Shown here in pieces: positions 8,093 through 17,019 of a stretch of 47,181 nucleotides of DNA; position 1 is the first letter of the stretch, and every line of letters begins with the position of its first letter. The position numbers and the translations under genes were made by a program. The stretch comes from Prochlorococcus sp. AG-363-P15 (GTDB lineage Bacteria; Cyanobacteriota; Cyanobacteriia; PCC-6307; Cyanobiaceae), in NCBI GenBank assembly GCA_003278175.1, contig QCGF01000004.1, positions 1 to 47,181 on the forward strand, read 5' to 3'. The notes beneath the pieces were generated by a model that saw only the letters and a program-made list of their open reading frames with translations, was not told where the DNA came from and made no database searches.

Positions 8093-9364
8093 TTAATCAC
8101 GCAAAAGGGCTAACAGCCTATCCAGATCATTAGCAGAGGCAAGAAATTCTATTTTTTCTGAAGAATCTTTATGGGAATGAAGCTTCTTAATACGAACCTG
8201 CCCGGTACTTACTTCATCATCGCCTAAAACCATCGCCCAAGCCGCTCCACATCGATCAGCTCTTTTAAATTGCTTTGCAAAAGAAGCACCGGAACCATCT
8301 AGCTCAACTTTCATGCTTGCCGCCCTCAATTTACGAGCAAGGACTAGGGCCTTTATCTGAGCCTCCTCACCTCGATTTATAAAGTAAACGTCAGGAGATG
8401 TCGGTCCTGATATTGAATCACCTAAAAGAATCATTAATCTCTCCATTCCAATAGCCCAACCGATTCCTGATGTTGCCGAACCGCCCAGTTGTTCAACTAA
8501 ACCGTCATAACGCCCCCCCCCACAAACAGTGGCCTGAGAACCCAAGTGCTTACTAGTAATTTCGAAAGCTGTGTGTGAGTAGTAATCCAAACCACGAACC
8601 AGGCGAGGATTTATTTTGAATGGAATTTGCAAGGCTTTCAAAGAATCTTGCACAGCTAAAAAGCGCTCAGAACTTTCATTACACAAATATTCCTCCAAGA
8701 CAGGTGCCTCTCTTAAAAGAGACTGAGTTTTCGGATCTTTACTATCAAGAATTCTCAATGGATTGTTTTGCAAACGCTGCTGCGAATCAACATCTAGCTC
8801 TTCATATCGATCCTGAAACCACTCAACTAGTTTATTGCGATACCGATTACGGTCTTCAGAAGAGCCAAGGCTATTAAGCTCTAAAGCCAGATCATTTAAC
8901 CCCAAAGAGTCCAATAAATCCCATGCAATGGAGATCACCTCCACATCACAACGAGGTGAATTCATACCAAAACACTCCACACCAATTTGATGAAACTGCC
9001 TCTGGCGACCAGCTTGAGGTCTTTCATAACGAAACATTGGCCCGCCATACCAAAGTCGTTGTGGCCCTTGTTTTAAAAGACCATGCTCCAAAGCGGCTCT
9101 AACAACTGAAGCAGTCCCTTCAGGTCGCAAAGTGCAGGATCTATCACCACGGTCAGAAAAGGTATACATTTCCTTACCGACCACATCAGTTTGCTCACCA
9201 ATACTTCTCGAGAAAAGATCAGTAACCTCTAAAAGAGGTGTACGTATTTCCTTAAAACCTGCACACTGAAGCTGCTCTCGAGCAACTAATTCGACTGCCT
9301 GCCAAAGCTGGGTCTGTTCTGGAAGGATATCAACCATACCCCTTAGGCTCTGGAGCTGATTCAC
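8093..9364 (-). CDS. hisS: Histidyl-tRNA synthetase
   Basis: Class II aminoacyl-tRNA synthetase that charges tRNA-His. 423 residues, normal length. It shows the N-terminal [11 protein letters not shown] and motif 2 [16 protein letters not shown] (around residues 112-127). The histidine-specific loop is [14 protein letters not shown] (around 258), followed by CGGGRYDGL and motif 3 [13 protein letters not shown]-terminal anticodon-binding domain follows. ATG start. The GGG of the CGGGRYDG motif is encoded by an uninterrupted G9 run (C9 at 8513-8521 on the plus strand), a spot prone to sequencing or replication slippage. It is probably co-transcribed with ugd. Confidence 0.97.
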   Translation of the reverse strand: MNQLQSLRGMVDILPEQTQLWQAVELVAREQLQCAGFKEIRTPLLEVTDLFSRSIGEQTDVVGKEMYTFSDRGDRSCTLRPEGTASVVRAALEHGLLKQGPQRLWYGGPMFRYERPQAGRQRQFHQIGVECFGMNSPRCDVEVISIAWDLLDSLGLNDLALELNSLGSSEDRNRYRNKLVEWFQDRYEELDVDSQQRLQNNPLRILDSKDPKTQSLLREAPVLEEYLCNESSERFLAVQDSLKALQIPFKINPRLVRGLDYYSHTAFEITSKHLGSQATVCGGGRYDGLVEQLGGSATSGIGWAIGMERLMILLGDSISGPTSPDVYFINRGEEAQIKALVLARKLRAASMKVELDGSGASFAKQFKRADRCGAAWAMVLGDDEVSTGQVRIKKLHSHKDSSEKIEFLASANDLDRLLALLRD

Positions 9365-9618
9365 GAGATACCTAGATTCAAATTAATTCTGCCTTATAGA
9401 AATAATTAATGTCTTCTAATCGAATAATTGATGGTCCAATTGTTCACCCGACCACAAAACCAACAACCTATTGCAGAGCTCTAATATTGTCTTTTTATTG
9501 AGTTTCGGCATTAAGCAATTGACTGCCACCAAATTTACCGAGCTCAATCTAAAGGTCACTTTTCAGCAAACTCCCTACAATTTTTGTTTGCTTAAGAAGA
9601 ATCTAAAGCTCTGAACGA

Positions 9619-10674
9619 ATGGCAAGAGTCCTTATATCAGGAGGAGCAGGCTTCATAGGGACCCATGCATCCATAGTGCTATTAGAAAATGGACATGATC
9701 TTGTAGTTATTGATTCATTTGTGAATAGTTCGCCAATAGCACTACAAAGAGTAAAAGAGATTACAGGTTTAAATGAACTTAAGGCTCAACAAAGATTAAA
9801 GGTTGTTGAAGGTGATATCAGAGACAAGGCTGCACTCCAAAAAATATTCACCGATGCAAATAATGACGGTAAAATAATAGACGCTGTAATCCATTTCGCA
9901 GGACTCAAATCCGTTAAAGATTCAATAAAAAGCCCCTTAAATTATTGGGATGTAAACGTAAACGGAAGCTGTTGCCTACTATCAGCCATGCAAGAAAACA
10001 AATGCAGAACTCTTATTTTTAGTAGCAGTGCAACTCTCTACGGTAAACCCAAATCAGTACCTATTTCCGAAACTGCCGCTATCGACCCAATTAATGCCTA
10101 CGGAAATACAAAAGCAGCTATTGAGAAGATGCTTGCAGATATATCTACTGCTGATTCTGACTGGCGGATTGCATGCCTACGATACTTTAATCCCATAGGA
10201 GCACATGCAAGTGGACTGATAGGAGAAGATCCAAGAGGCACTCCCAACAACCTTCTTCCAATAATCAATCAAGTTGCCATAGGCCACCAAAAAGTCTTAA
10301 AAATATATGGCAACAAATGGCCTACAAAAGATGGGACATGCATTCGTGACTATATTCATGTTATGGACCTCGCAGAGGGACATGCAGCAGCTCTTGATTC
10401 ACTTCTTCAAAAAGAGCATCAATTCTTAACTGTAAATCTTGGCACTGGAAAAGGGCACTCTGTTTTAGAAGTCGTCAATTCATTCGAAATAGCTACCGGC
10501 AAAAAAATCCCTTTTGAATTATCTACACCTAGATATGGTGATGTTGGAATCACCATTGCTGACCCCACAAAAGCAAAGAATCTCCTTGGATGGGAGGCTA
10601 AGCGATCACTAGTTGAAAGCTGCAAAGATGCATGGACTTGGCAGACTTCCAATATGAATGGCTATCAGCAATAA
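9619..10674 (+). CDS. galE: UDP-glucose 4-epimerase
   Basis: Interconverts UDP-glucose and UDP-galactose with bound NAD+. The 351-residue protein has the nucleotide-binding GGAGFIGTHAS (residues 8-18), the NAD-contacting FAGLKSVKDS and catalytic Ser in SSSATLYG. The catalytic YxxxK is YGNTK (around residue 160), followed by RYFNPIGAH. This is a short-chain dehydrogenase of standard GalE length. ATG start. The next gene, an outer-membrane barrel, starts 7 bases after its stop, so they probably form one transcript. It would supply UDP-galactose for the MGDG-synthase-like enzyme at 23.6-24.7 kb (inference). Confidence 0.95.
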   Translation: MARVLISGGAGFIGTHASIVLLENGHDLVVIDSFVNSSPIALQRVKEITGLNELKAQQRLKVVEGDIRDKAALQKIFTDANNDGKIIDAVIHFAGLKSVKDSIKSPLNYWDVNVNGSCCLLSAMQENKCRTLIFSSSATLYGKPKSVPISETAAIDPINAYGNTKAAIEKMLADISTADSDWRIACLRYFNPIGAHASGLIGEDPRGTPNNLLPIINQVAIGHQKVLKIYGNKWPTKDGTCIRDYIHVMDLAEGHAAALDSLLQKEHQFLTVNLGTGKGHSVLEVVNSFEIATGKKIPFELSTPRYGDVGITIADPTKAKNLLGWEAKRSLVESCKDAWTWQTSNMNGYQQ

Positions 10675-10681
10675 TATTTTT

Positions 10682-12703
10682 ATGAGACTTTATTGCTTAA
10701 AGAAAAAGCTTCTAGGTAGTGCTCTACTTCTTCAGCTATTGCACTGCCAGGCAGCTAGTTCTGAGGAGATCTGGTCACCTTTCTCATTAGACAAATCTAT
10801 CAAGAACAACGATAATGCGCTCATGCTAAAGCCTAAAAATCTAGGCCGAGATTCAATAAATTCAGTACAGAGTGAAGAGCAGCTTTCTAAAGACAGCTCA
10901 AGCATTACATGGGAACTTATTCCAAGTGAGTCATCTCCAAATAACATGCCTCTGGTTTGGGAGCCAATTCTCAACTCCGGCAAAGATTTGTCAATAGAAT
11001 CAGCCAATATAGATGAAATTAGCACTGCCAGATCTAATTCTTATGATGAAGAGAAAGCGACAGAGTCACTTGTTTTATTTAAACCTAACCCTGAAGATTA
11101 TGTGCCACCCTTACGACTAGGGCTGGCAGTACCAACAGCAAATCAAGTTTCTGAACTTGAAGGTGCACGGATTAGCGCTTCACAGGTCTCCTCATTTGGG
11201 GGGGGAGAAGCAGGAGGAACAGGCAACCAAAATTATATGGCTAGGGTTGACTTGAGTGCAAATGATCGACTACAGCTCTCTGGATTTGTTTCTGAGGCTG
11301 ATGATCCACTTTATTCAAAAATAGTTGGACGGTCCAAGCAACCTGGCAATTTTTGGAGAAGTTACGGAGGAGCTATTCAATGGAAATTAATAAGTCATCA
11401 GCAATATCAAGAAGAACGAAGATATAACAAAGCTTTTGAAGTTGCCTTTTCTAGTTCTTTTGAAGGATGGGAAGTCGGAAGTGGAGGTTGCGACTCAAAA
11501 GCTTGCAAAGGACAAAATGATGCCAGTCCGAATATTTTCAATAATTCTGGAGAACGTGTTTTCACAAGAAATCTTGTTGGTTCATTAGCTCTCCCAACCA
11601 CATGGACATTCTCAACACAATGGCAGGCAAGTATTACACCTGGAGTCAGTTTCCTTCCAGGTAGCCAAGGGAAATACAAAGGAGGGGAAGGGAACTTTTA
11701 TGGCAATAATTTCTGGATTGCTGGCGGTGGTCTATGGCGACCAATCCCAGAATTAGGTCTATTTAGTTCGGTATTAGTACCTCTTGGCCCAGGATCTAAC
11801 AGCTTCAACTCAAACCTGGATTTCGAAAATGTTCCCATCTATAGCGGTGGTTTAGCATGGAATCTAAATCCAAGAATCAGCTTAGAAGGAGCGCTAACAA
11901 ATGGGTGGGGTGCAACTCCTGCCACATCGCTATTAACTTTGCCCTCGGCAAATCGCATGGGCTATTCTGCTCGTTTTGTCTACACCTATGATGCACCAGA
12001 TACACCTCAAATCGGACTAACTCGTCGCCAACGTTCCTTAGCCTCAGGTGGTCTCACTGTAAATACAGCCCTAGTGCCACCAGATAAAACTACTCAGGCA
12101 TGGACAAATATTGATAGTGAAGGAAATTTCTTTGGGTTTATGGGGAGTTCAATTTCCAATATCTTTCAACTGCAATTAACTAATGTCGGCTGGTTTAATA
12201 ACGTACCGCAAACAGATGAGCTGGCCAAAGCTTATGCAACTGATAAAGGATGGAATTGGAGAATTGGAGGTAAAGCCGTTTCCTTCTCTCCTCTTAGAGG
12301 AGCACCTTTATGGGTCGCAGGGCGTATAAGCTTAGGAAGGAATAAGGATCCCAAAAGCTATCAAGGATATGTTTTCGCAGAGTCAATCCAAACTTGGGAA
12401 GCGAACGATTGGTTAGCATTTAACCTCAATACTAAAGGTGCTTGGAGCGGGATTAGTAATCCATGGGGAGTAGGGCTAGGTGCAAATATTCAGCTGAGCA
12501 AAAAATTTCAGCTTATCCCTGAAGGGAATATTGTCATGTCAGACAAAAGTCAAAGCAATGCCACCTTGTCATTGCGATGGCTAATAAATGACTCTATGAA
12601 TATGGATGTCTACATGAGTAATGCCGCAGGTCTCCTAGATATGGGTCAACTTCTAAAATCACTAGACACACGTTTCGGAGGAAGACTTAGCCTTATGTTC
12701 TAA
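10682..12703 (+). CDS. Outer-membrane beta-barrel protein, function unknown
   Basis: The 673-residue exported protein starts at ATG 10682, 7 bases past galE; an upstream ATG at 10658 would overlap galE. The basic N-terminus and hydrophobic segment (residues 1-24) read as a signal peptide cleaved after about CQA. A polar Ser/Asn-rich linker (to about residue 140) is followed by a long stretch of alternating hydrophobic and polar residues rich in Gly, Asn, Trp and Tyr. The chain ends SLMF, with the terminal Phe typical of BAM-inserted barrels. It could be a porin or a polysaccharide or lipid export channel. Its 3' end overlaps the P450 gene by 42 bases, tail to tail. Confidence 0.75.
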   Translation: MRLYCLKKKLLGSALLLQLLHCQAASSEEIWSPFSLDKSIKNNDNALMLKPKNLGRDSINSVQSEEQLSKDSSSITWELIPSESSPNNMPLVWEPILNSGKDLSIESANIDEISTARSNSYDEEKATESLVLFKPNPEDYVPPLRLGLAVPTANQVSELEGARISASQVSSFGGGEAGGTGNQNYMARVDLSANDRLQLSGFVSEADDPLYSKIVGRSKQPGNFWRSYGGAIQWKLISHQQYQEERRYNKAFEVAFSSSFEGWEVGSGGCDSKACKGQNDASPNIFNNSGERVFTRNLVGSLALPTTWTFSTQWQASITPGVSFLPGSQGKYKGGEGNFYGNNFWIAGGGLWRPIPELGLFSSVLVPLGPGSNSFNSNLDFENVPIYSGGLAWNLNPRISLEGALTNGWGATPATSLLTLPSANRMGYSARFVYTYDAPDTPQIGLTRRQRSLASGGLTVNTALVPPDKTTQAWTNIDSEGNFFGFMGSSISNIFQLQLTNVGWFNNVPQTDELAKAYATDKGWNWRIGGKAVSFSPLRGAPLWVAGRISLGRNKDPKSYQGYVFAESIQTWEANDWLAFNLNTKGAWSGISNPWGVGLGANIQLSKKFQLIPEGNIVMSDKSQSNATLSLRWLINDSMNMDVYMSNAAGLLDMGQLLKSLDTRFGGRLSLMF

Positions 12704-14116
12704 AGGTTTAAGTTTTAATTGAATGCCATTCTGTGACCTCAATGTCAACAAGCCAGAAAGCTCAATTTCATGATTTGCATCCGGCAATAATTCATAGCGC
12801 CTAAGCAATTCAGCCAAGACCAATATTGCTTCCTGTTTAGCAAAGGAAGCGCCAGGACATTTGCGGGGTCCCATCCCAAAAGGCAGGAATGCATTGCGAA
12901 CATTAGAGTTTTCATTCTGATTCAGAAAACGTTCAGGTCGAAAGCAATTAGGGTCAGGCCAATACTTCTCATGTCGTTGAATGACCCATGGAGAAAGAGT
13001 CAAAAGAGAACCTACAGGGCATCGCCTCTTTCCTTCAGGTGCTTTCAAAGTCGTATCTGTTTGTAGTCTCTCTCGAATGAAAAAGCTCACCGGTGGATAT
13101 AACCGTAATGTCTCATTAAAAACTGCTTCGCCAAAAGGAAATTGACGTATATCATCAGGCTTAACCATCGAATCTAATTCCCGATCACTGACTACAGACA
13201 AAACCTCATTTCGCATTCTGCTCTGTACATCTGGGAAAAGAGCCAGCAACCAAGCTGCCATTCCCAAAGAACTAGCAGATGTTTCGTGTCCTGCAAGAAA
13301 TAAGAAGCAAACTTGGTCTACTAGATCATCTTCTGAAAAGCTTTTGTTAGTTTTGGGATCTTTAGCGATTATTAAAGTGTCTAAAAGGTCAATAGGCCTT
13401 ATATTATTAAGTGAATTTTCCTTATAATGGTTCAATCGATCATGAATTAAGGATTGAATCCAACTACGAATTATAGAGGCGTCACGTTTCAAACTTCGCT
13501 GGATCCAACTTTTAGGTAGCCTAAGAAATCTCATAACAAGTGCTCTTCCCGCACGTTGTTGATACCTAGAGAATGCCTTAAAGATATTGTTAGCCTCCTC
13601 TTCCTCAAGTGGTCTACTAAGAATCGTGCGAATTATTACATCTGCGGCAATCATTGTCATCTCTTCATCAATGTCTACATAATTACTTTTATCCTTTAAA
13701 TCCAAGCGATTTAGCAACGCTCTGGTAGCTTTTTCCATTGACGGGAAAACTCTCTTGAGACTTGCAACTTGAAAAGCCTGGTCAATTAAGCGGCGTTGAA
13801 TAGCCCATTCTTCACCATTAACAGAGAAAATTGCTCGTCCAATCAAAGGTTCGAGTATCCAGAGTGTATAAGGGTGCTTTGGGAATAACTCCACTTCATC
13901 GACCATAACCTTACGTACTAGAGGTGGGTCATTTACAAGGAAAACTCGTTTACCTAGTAAGTTCAATTCGCCAATAGATATACGAAAGTCCCATTCATTA
14001 AGAAGACCAAGCCATGAATTCCAGCCCCTAGCAAGCCGCCTAAAGATGTTTGATGTATAAGGTTTCGGCTCTGGCCAAGGAGGTTGATCTCCTTTTGTCT
14101 TTAGCTTGTTAGTCAT
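12662..14116 (-). CDS. Cytochrome P450
   Basis: Haem-thiolate monooxygenase, probably hydroxylating a lipid or polyketide chain given its neighbours. The 484-residue protein (from ATG 14116; a TTG lies 3 codons upstream) has the oxygen-binding I-helix motif AGHETS (about residues 275-280). It also has the ExxR pair in ETLRLYPP (335-338), the PERF motif and the haem-binding loop FGMGPRKCPG with the axial Cys near residue 420. It has no clear N-terminal membrane anchor. The start overlaps the upstream hydrolase gene by 8 bases, which indicates translational coupling, and the 3' end overlaps the beta-barrel gene by 42 bases. No redox partner is in the window. Confidence 0.93.
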   Translation of the reverse strand: MTNKLKTKGDQPPWPEPKPYTSNIFRRLARGWNSWLGLLNEWDFRISIGELNLLGKRVFLVNDPPLVRKVMVDEVELFPKHPYTLWILEPLIGRAIFSVNGEEWAIQRRLIDQAFQVASLKRVFPSMEKATRALLNRLDLKDKSNYVDIDEEMTMIAADVIIRTILSRPLEEEEANNIFKAFSRYQQRAGRALVMRFLRLPKSWIQRSLKRDASIIRSWIQSLIHDRLNHYKENSLNNIRPIDLLDTLIIAKDPKTNKSFSEDDLVDQVCFLFLAGHETSASSLGMAAWLLALFPDVQSRMRNEVLSVVSDRELDSMVKPDDIRQFPFGEAVFNETLRLYPPVSFFIRERLQTDTTLKAPEGKRRCPVGSLLTLSPWVIQRHEKYWPDPNCFRPERFLNQNENSNVRNAFLPFGMGPRKCPGASFAKQEAILVLAELLRRYELLPDANHEIELSGLLTLRSQNGIQLKLKPLEHKAKSSSETCV

Positions 14117-15224
14117 TGGAATCAATTCTTAGTCCTGCTACAAATGAAGATGGCAAGGCGACCTTTGAACAAACATTCCGCAAATACAAAAAATGAATCT
14201 CAAACTGCTTACCTAACAAGTCCCAAAATTTAACCCTAGGATTTATTTTCACAAGATCAACCAAGTCAAGTTGAGGGTAATCATCACCTGATGGCCTTGT
14301 CAGACCGCAACTCGTATAAGGATTGACACCAGCAAAACAAAGAAAGTCTTGCTTTGATGTGACATCGCGCCATGGGATGCGAGGCTCAGTTGATAACTCT
14401 TCTAAATCGTCGCGAAATAAACGAGCACCTGGATATAACGCCACATTTGCGAGATTCTGACCAAGAGTTAGCAAGCTTAACCGAGGCAGCAATGATTTTG
14501 CACAAGGATGTCGGTGCAATTCTGCAGCAAGCATCGCTAAAACGAATGAGCCACTACTGTGGCCGACCAATCTCAACTCTAATGCAGGTTTTGTTGATTC
14601 TAAATCCACCAACCAATCTGCCAATGCCTTTACTCTTTCCCGAAGGTCATGATCACGATGCTGCGCCACACGATGAGTAAACATTATTGATCTGGCCAAC
14701 CAGACGACACCAAGTTTGTTAGCAAGACGCCAAGCTTGCCAAAGAAATATCAAACCTACAACCAATCCGCTTGCAAAGCGAACCTGAGGATCAACTACAA
14801 ATGTTGCAAGTCCATCACCAATCAAACCAGCTAAGCCTAAGGCGATACCAAAAGAAAAAAACAAGAAAAGCAAAGGGTATGCACCACATAATGCGACACC
14901 AGGACAAACCTTTAAAACTTTAAAAATCAAGCCGCCTTTTAGTAAGTACCACCAAGCATATTCAGCACATTGTTTCAGTAGGACTAAAGGATTCCGAGGC
15001 CAGTTAGCCTTGGCAATATCGTCCCAATGCAAAAAGCAAAATTCAGCTAGTACATCTTCATCACCTTCTCCAATCTTTTTCAATGGCCATCGAGTTATTA
15101 GACCATTATCAATGGACTTTCCAAATCTCCACCCAAGTGGTTTAAGTTCACTCTGAAACATTCGCTTGTAATGAGTCGCACCTCTTGGATCAAAACCACT
15201 TAAGAAATAAGTACGCGATGACAT
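14109..15224 (-). CDS. Membrane alpha/beta-hydrolase-like protein
   Basis: 371 residues from the ATG at 15224. An upstream ATG at 15299 adds 25 unlikely residues and would run into the divergent gene. The N-terminal soluble part begins MSSRTYFLSGFDPRGATH. Two to three hydrophobic segments lie around residues 100-175, and then comes LRLVGHSSGSFVLAML with the GxSxG nucleophile elbow (Ser about 223), typical of lipases, esterases and thioesterases. I cannot place the catalytic Asp and His with confidence. It is translationally coupled to the P450, so it may act on the same lipid or polyketide, for example as an esterase or acyl-transferring hydrolase (inference). Confidence 0.65.
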   Translation of the reverse strand: MSSRTYFLSGFDPRGATHYKRMFQSELKPLGWRFGKSIDNGLITRWPLKKIGEGDEDVLAEFCFLHWDDIAKANWPRNPLVLLKQCAEYAWWYLLKGGLIFKVLKVCPGVALCGAYPLLFLFFSFGIALGLAGLIGDGLATFVVDPQVRFASGLVVGLIFLWQAWRLANKLGVVWLARSIMFTHRVAQHRDHDLRERVKALADWLVDLESTKPALELRLVGHSSGSFVLAMLAAELHRHPCAKSLLPRLSLLTLGQNLANVALYPGARLFRDDLEELSTEPRIPWRDVTSKQDFLCFAGVNPYTSCGLTRPSGDDYPQLDLVDLVKINPRVKFWDLLGKQFEIHFLYLRNVCSKVALPSSFVAGLRIDSND

Positions 15225-15272
15225 TTGAACATCACAGAATGAGGACCTAGGAGCGCCCCTTAGACTCTCATC

Positions 15273-15884
15273 ATGATTGCTATTAATGGGATCCAACACA
15301 AGAACTCAATAAGGAGGTCTGTAACTAGTGCACTCCTGTTAGGACTAATCGTAAGTCCTCCATTATCAATTAATTCAGCTATTGCAGAAAATACTGATCC
15401 AGTAGTGCGCAAAATCGATAGCGTAATAACTGCTTCTGTTCTCGTTTCTGCACCTCCAACTCAGGCTTGGGAAGTGCTCACACGATATGAATCCACTGCC
15501 CTTAGAATGCCTGACATTAGGTATGTAAAAATTATTGAACGAAATGGAAGCAAAGTAAAGCTTCAACAAACATATAAATCCTCATATACCTTTGGACTAA
15601 AAATCCCGGCCTTACTAGAAGTCGAAGAGAAAGGAAGAAGCATGATCAATTATCAACTCATAGAAGGCAATCTTATAAAGAAATTGGAAGGGAACTGGAT
15701 CCTAATACCAACTAATGACGGCACGTTAATAGCACATAGGATTGAAATTGAACCTGCATTACCAGGTTTCTTAAAGCCACTGTTTGCTAGTCGCTTCGAA
15801 AAGAACCTGAAGAATTCGATGGTGATCTTACGTCAAATAATTTTGGAGACTCCAAGGGTGCAACCCCTCGAGGCCAATCAGTAA
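15273..15884 (+). CDS. Secreted START/polyketide-cyclase-like (SRPBCC) protein
   Basis: The 203-residue protein has an N-terminal signal peptide (basic residues, hydrophobic 16-35, cleavage likely after SAIA). Then comes one SRPBCC-fold domain: VLVSAPPTQAWEVLTRYEST (about residues 53-72), a central beta-rich part, and a long C-terminal helix (RFEKNLKNSMVILRQIIL). This fold makes a deep pocket for lipids or polyketides. It is the only plus-strand gene inside the cluster. Its start lies 48 bases from the divergent hydrolase, and its last 98 bases overlap the GT2 gene tail to tail. It may carry the cluster's product in the periplasm or lumen (inference). Confidence 0.75.
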   Translation: MIAINGIQHKNSIRRSVTSALLLGLIVSPPLSINSAIAENTDPVVRKIDSVITASVLVSAPPTQAWEVLTRYESTALRMPDIRYVKIIERNGSKVKLQQTYKSSYTFGLKIPALLEVEEKGRSMINYQLIEGNLIKKLEGNWILIPTNDGTLIAHRIEIEPALPGFLKPLFASRFEKNLKNSMVILRQIILETPRVQPLEANQ

Positions 15885-17019
15885 CTTGATATATGACTTC
15901 TCTCCACTCGACCTTTCTTAGAAGAAAAGCATTAAGAGTTGCCCAACCATCAACAATTTGACCAATAAATAAAGCACGTGCCCAACCCATAAGTGACCGA
16001 GGAGATCGCTGCATTGCTATGGACTCAATCCATAGCAATAAAACAAAGCACCCAATTTCATAAGTAGCCAGTGCTAACCAAGCACCATTAAAGAGGCCAG
16101 CAAATAATAAGGCAGTTGTGCCCATCCCATGCAACGCCACCAACGGCCAGGCAGGGTGATGAAGACGTGCTGTAAGTAGCTGACGGGACACCCAACCCGA
16201 CAGAGCTTGCAGGCTTATTCCATCTTGATGATCCACTATCAATAGTTCAGGCCTGAAAACATAACGAAGACCTAGTTCACGAAGTGGTCGAAGTAAACCA
16301 GTATCTTCACAAAAGCTATACTCCAACAATGTTTTCCAAGACCCAGCATCTATAACCTCACGGCGTACCGCCAACGAACCACCCCAAGGGATAGCCAAGA
16401 TAGTCATCATAACTAAGGCTCCTGCATTCCATACAGCCCTTGTCCAACCCAGCAAAGTATCTCTTTCAGGAACAAACCACCGATTCCCAGATACTGCACC
16501 TATGCCAGGTTGTAAGCAAGCCTGCACTAATTGAGACAACCAATCAGGCTTAACAATGGCATCAGCATCAATGAATGCAACTACTACTGTTTCATCATTT
16601 AAGTTCTCAAAGGCTTGAAGAAGTGCTGCACACTTCAGAGATCCTCTTAAAGGCCTACCTGCGAGAATTTGAAGTTTTAGATCTTTCCATGTGGGCCTAA
16701 CGGAACCAGAAAGCCTGTGTGAAGCCAAGAAAGTCTCAACAATCATTTTTGATGGATCATCAGGTGAGTCAACGACTATTTGCAATCGCCAATCACCTAA
16801 ATAATCTTGTCTAGAAATGGCTTTCAACATAGGTAAAAGACTTTCATCTGCACCACGCAGACACAAAATGACCTCAACCGGAGGCCATTTCAAAATAGGT
16901 GTCTTATCCCAAAAAATTCGTTGAGCACGCCGTCGTTTCACCTGCAATGAAAAAATTGTCACTAAAAGCACTTGCAAGACTAGTGACAAAATCAACAATA
17001 AGGAAATCCAATCCTTCAT
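15787..17019 (-). CDS. Membrane GT2 glycosyltransferase, ceramide-glucosyltransferase-like
   Basis: Transfers a sugar from a nucleotide donor, probably to a lipid alcohol. From ATG 17019 it has 410 residues: a membrane helix (2-24), then the GT-A domain with VVDSPDD, the metal-binding FIDADA and the acceptor/base motif CEDTGLL. Next come WVSRQLLTARL, in the place where this family usually has QxxRW, and at least three C-terminal membrane helices. This topology resembles GT21 ceramide glucosyltransferases. ATG overlaps the PKS stop as ATGA, which is strong coupling. The last 33 codons overlap the START-like gene and may be a non-conserved tail. Confidence 0.85.
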   Translation of the reverse strand: MKDWISLLLILSLVLQVLLVTIFSLQVKRRRAQRIFWDKTPILKWPPVEVILCLRGADESLLPMLKAISRQDYLGDWRLQIVVDSPDDPSKMIVETFLASHRLSGSVRPTWKDLKLQILAGRPLRGSLKCAALLQAFENLNDETVVVAFIDADAIVKPDWLSQLVQACLQPGIGAVSGNRWFVPERDTLLGWTRAVWNAGALVMMTILAIPWGGSLAVRREVIDAGSWKTLLEYSFCEDTGLLRPLRELGLRYVFRPELLIVDHQDGISLQALSGWVSRQLLTARLHHPAWPLVALHGMGTTALLFAGLFNGAWLALATYEIGCFVLLLWIESIAMQRSPRSLMGWARALFIGQIVDGWATLNAFLLRKVEWREVIYQVTDWPRGVAPLESPKLFDVRSPSNSSGSFRSD

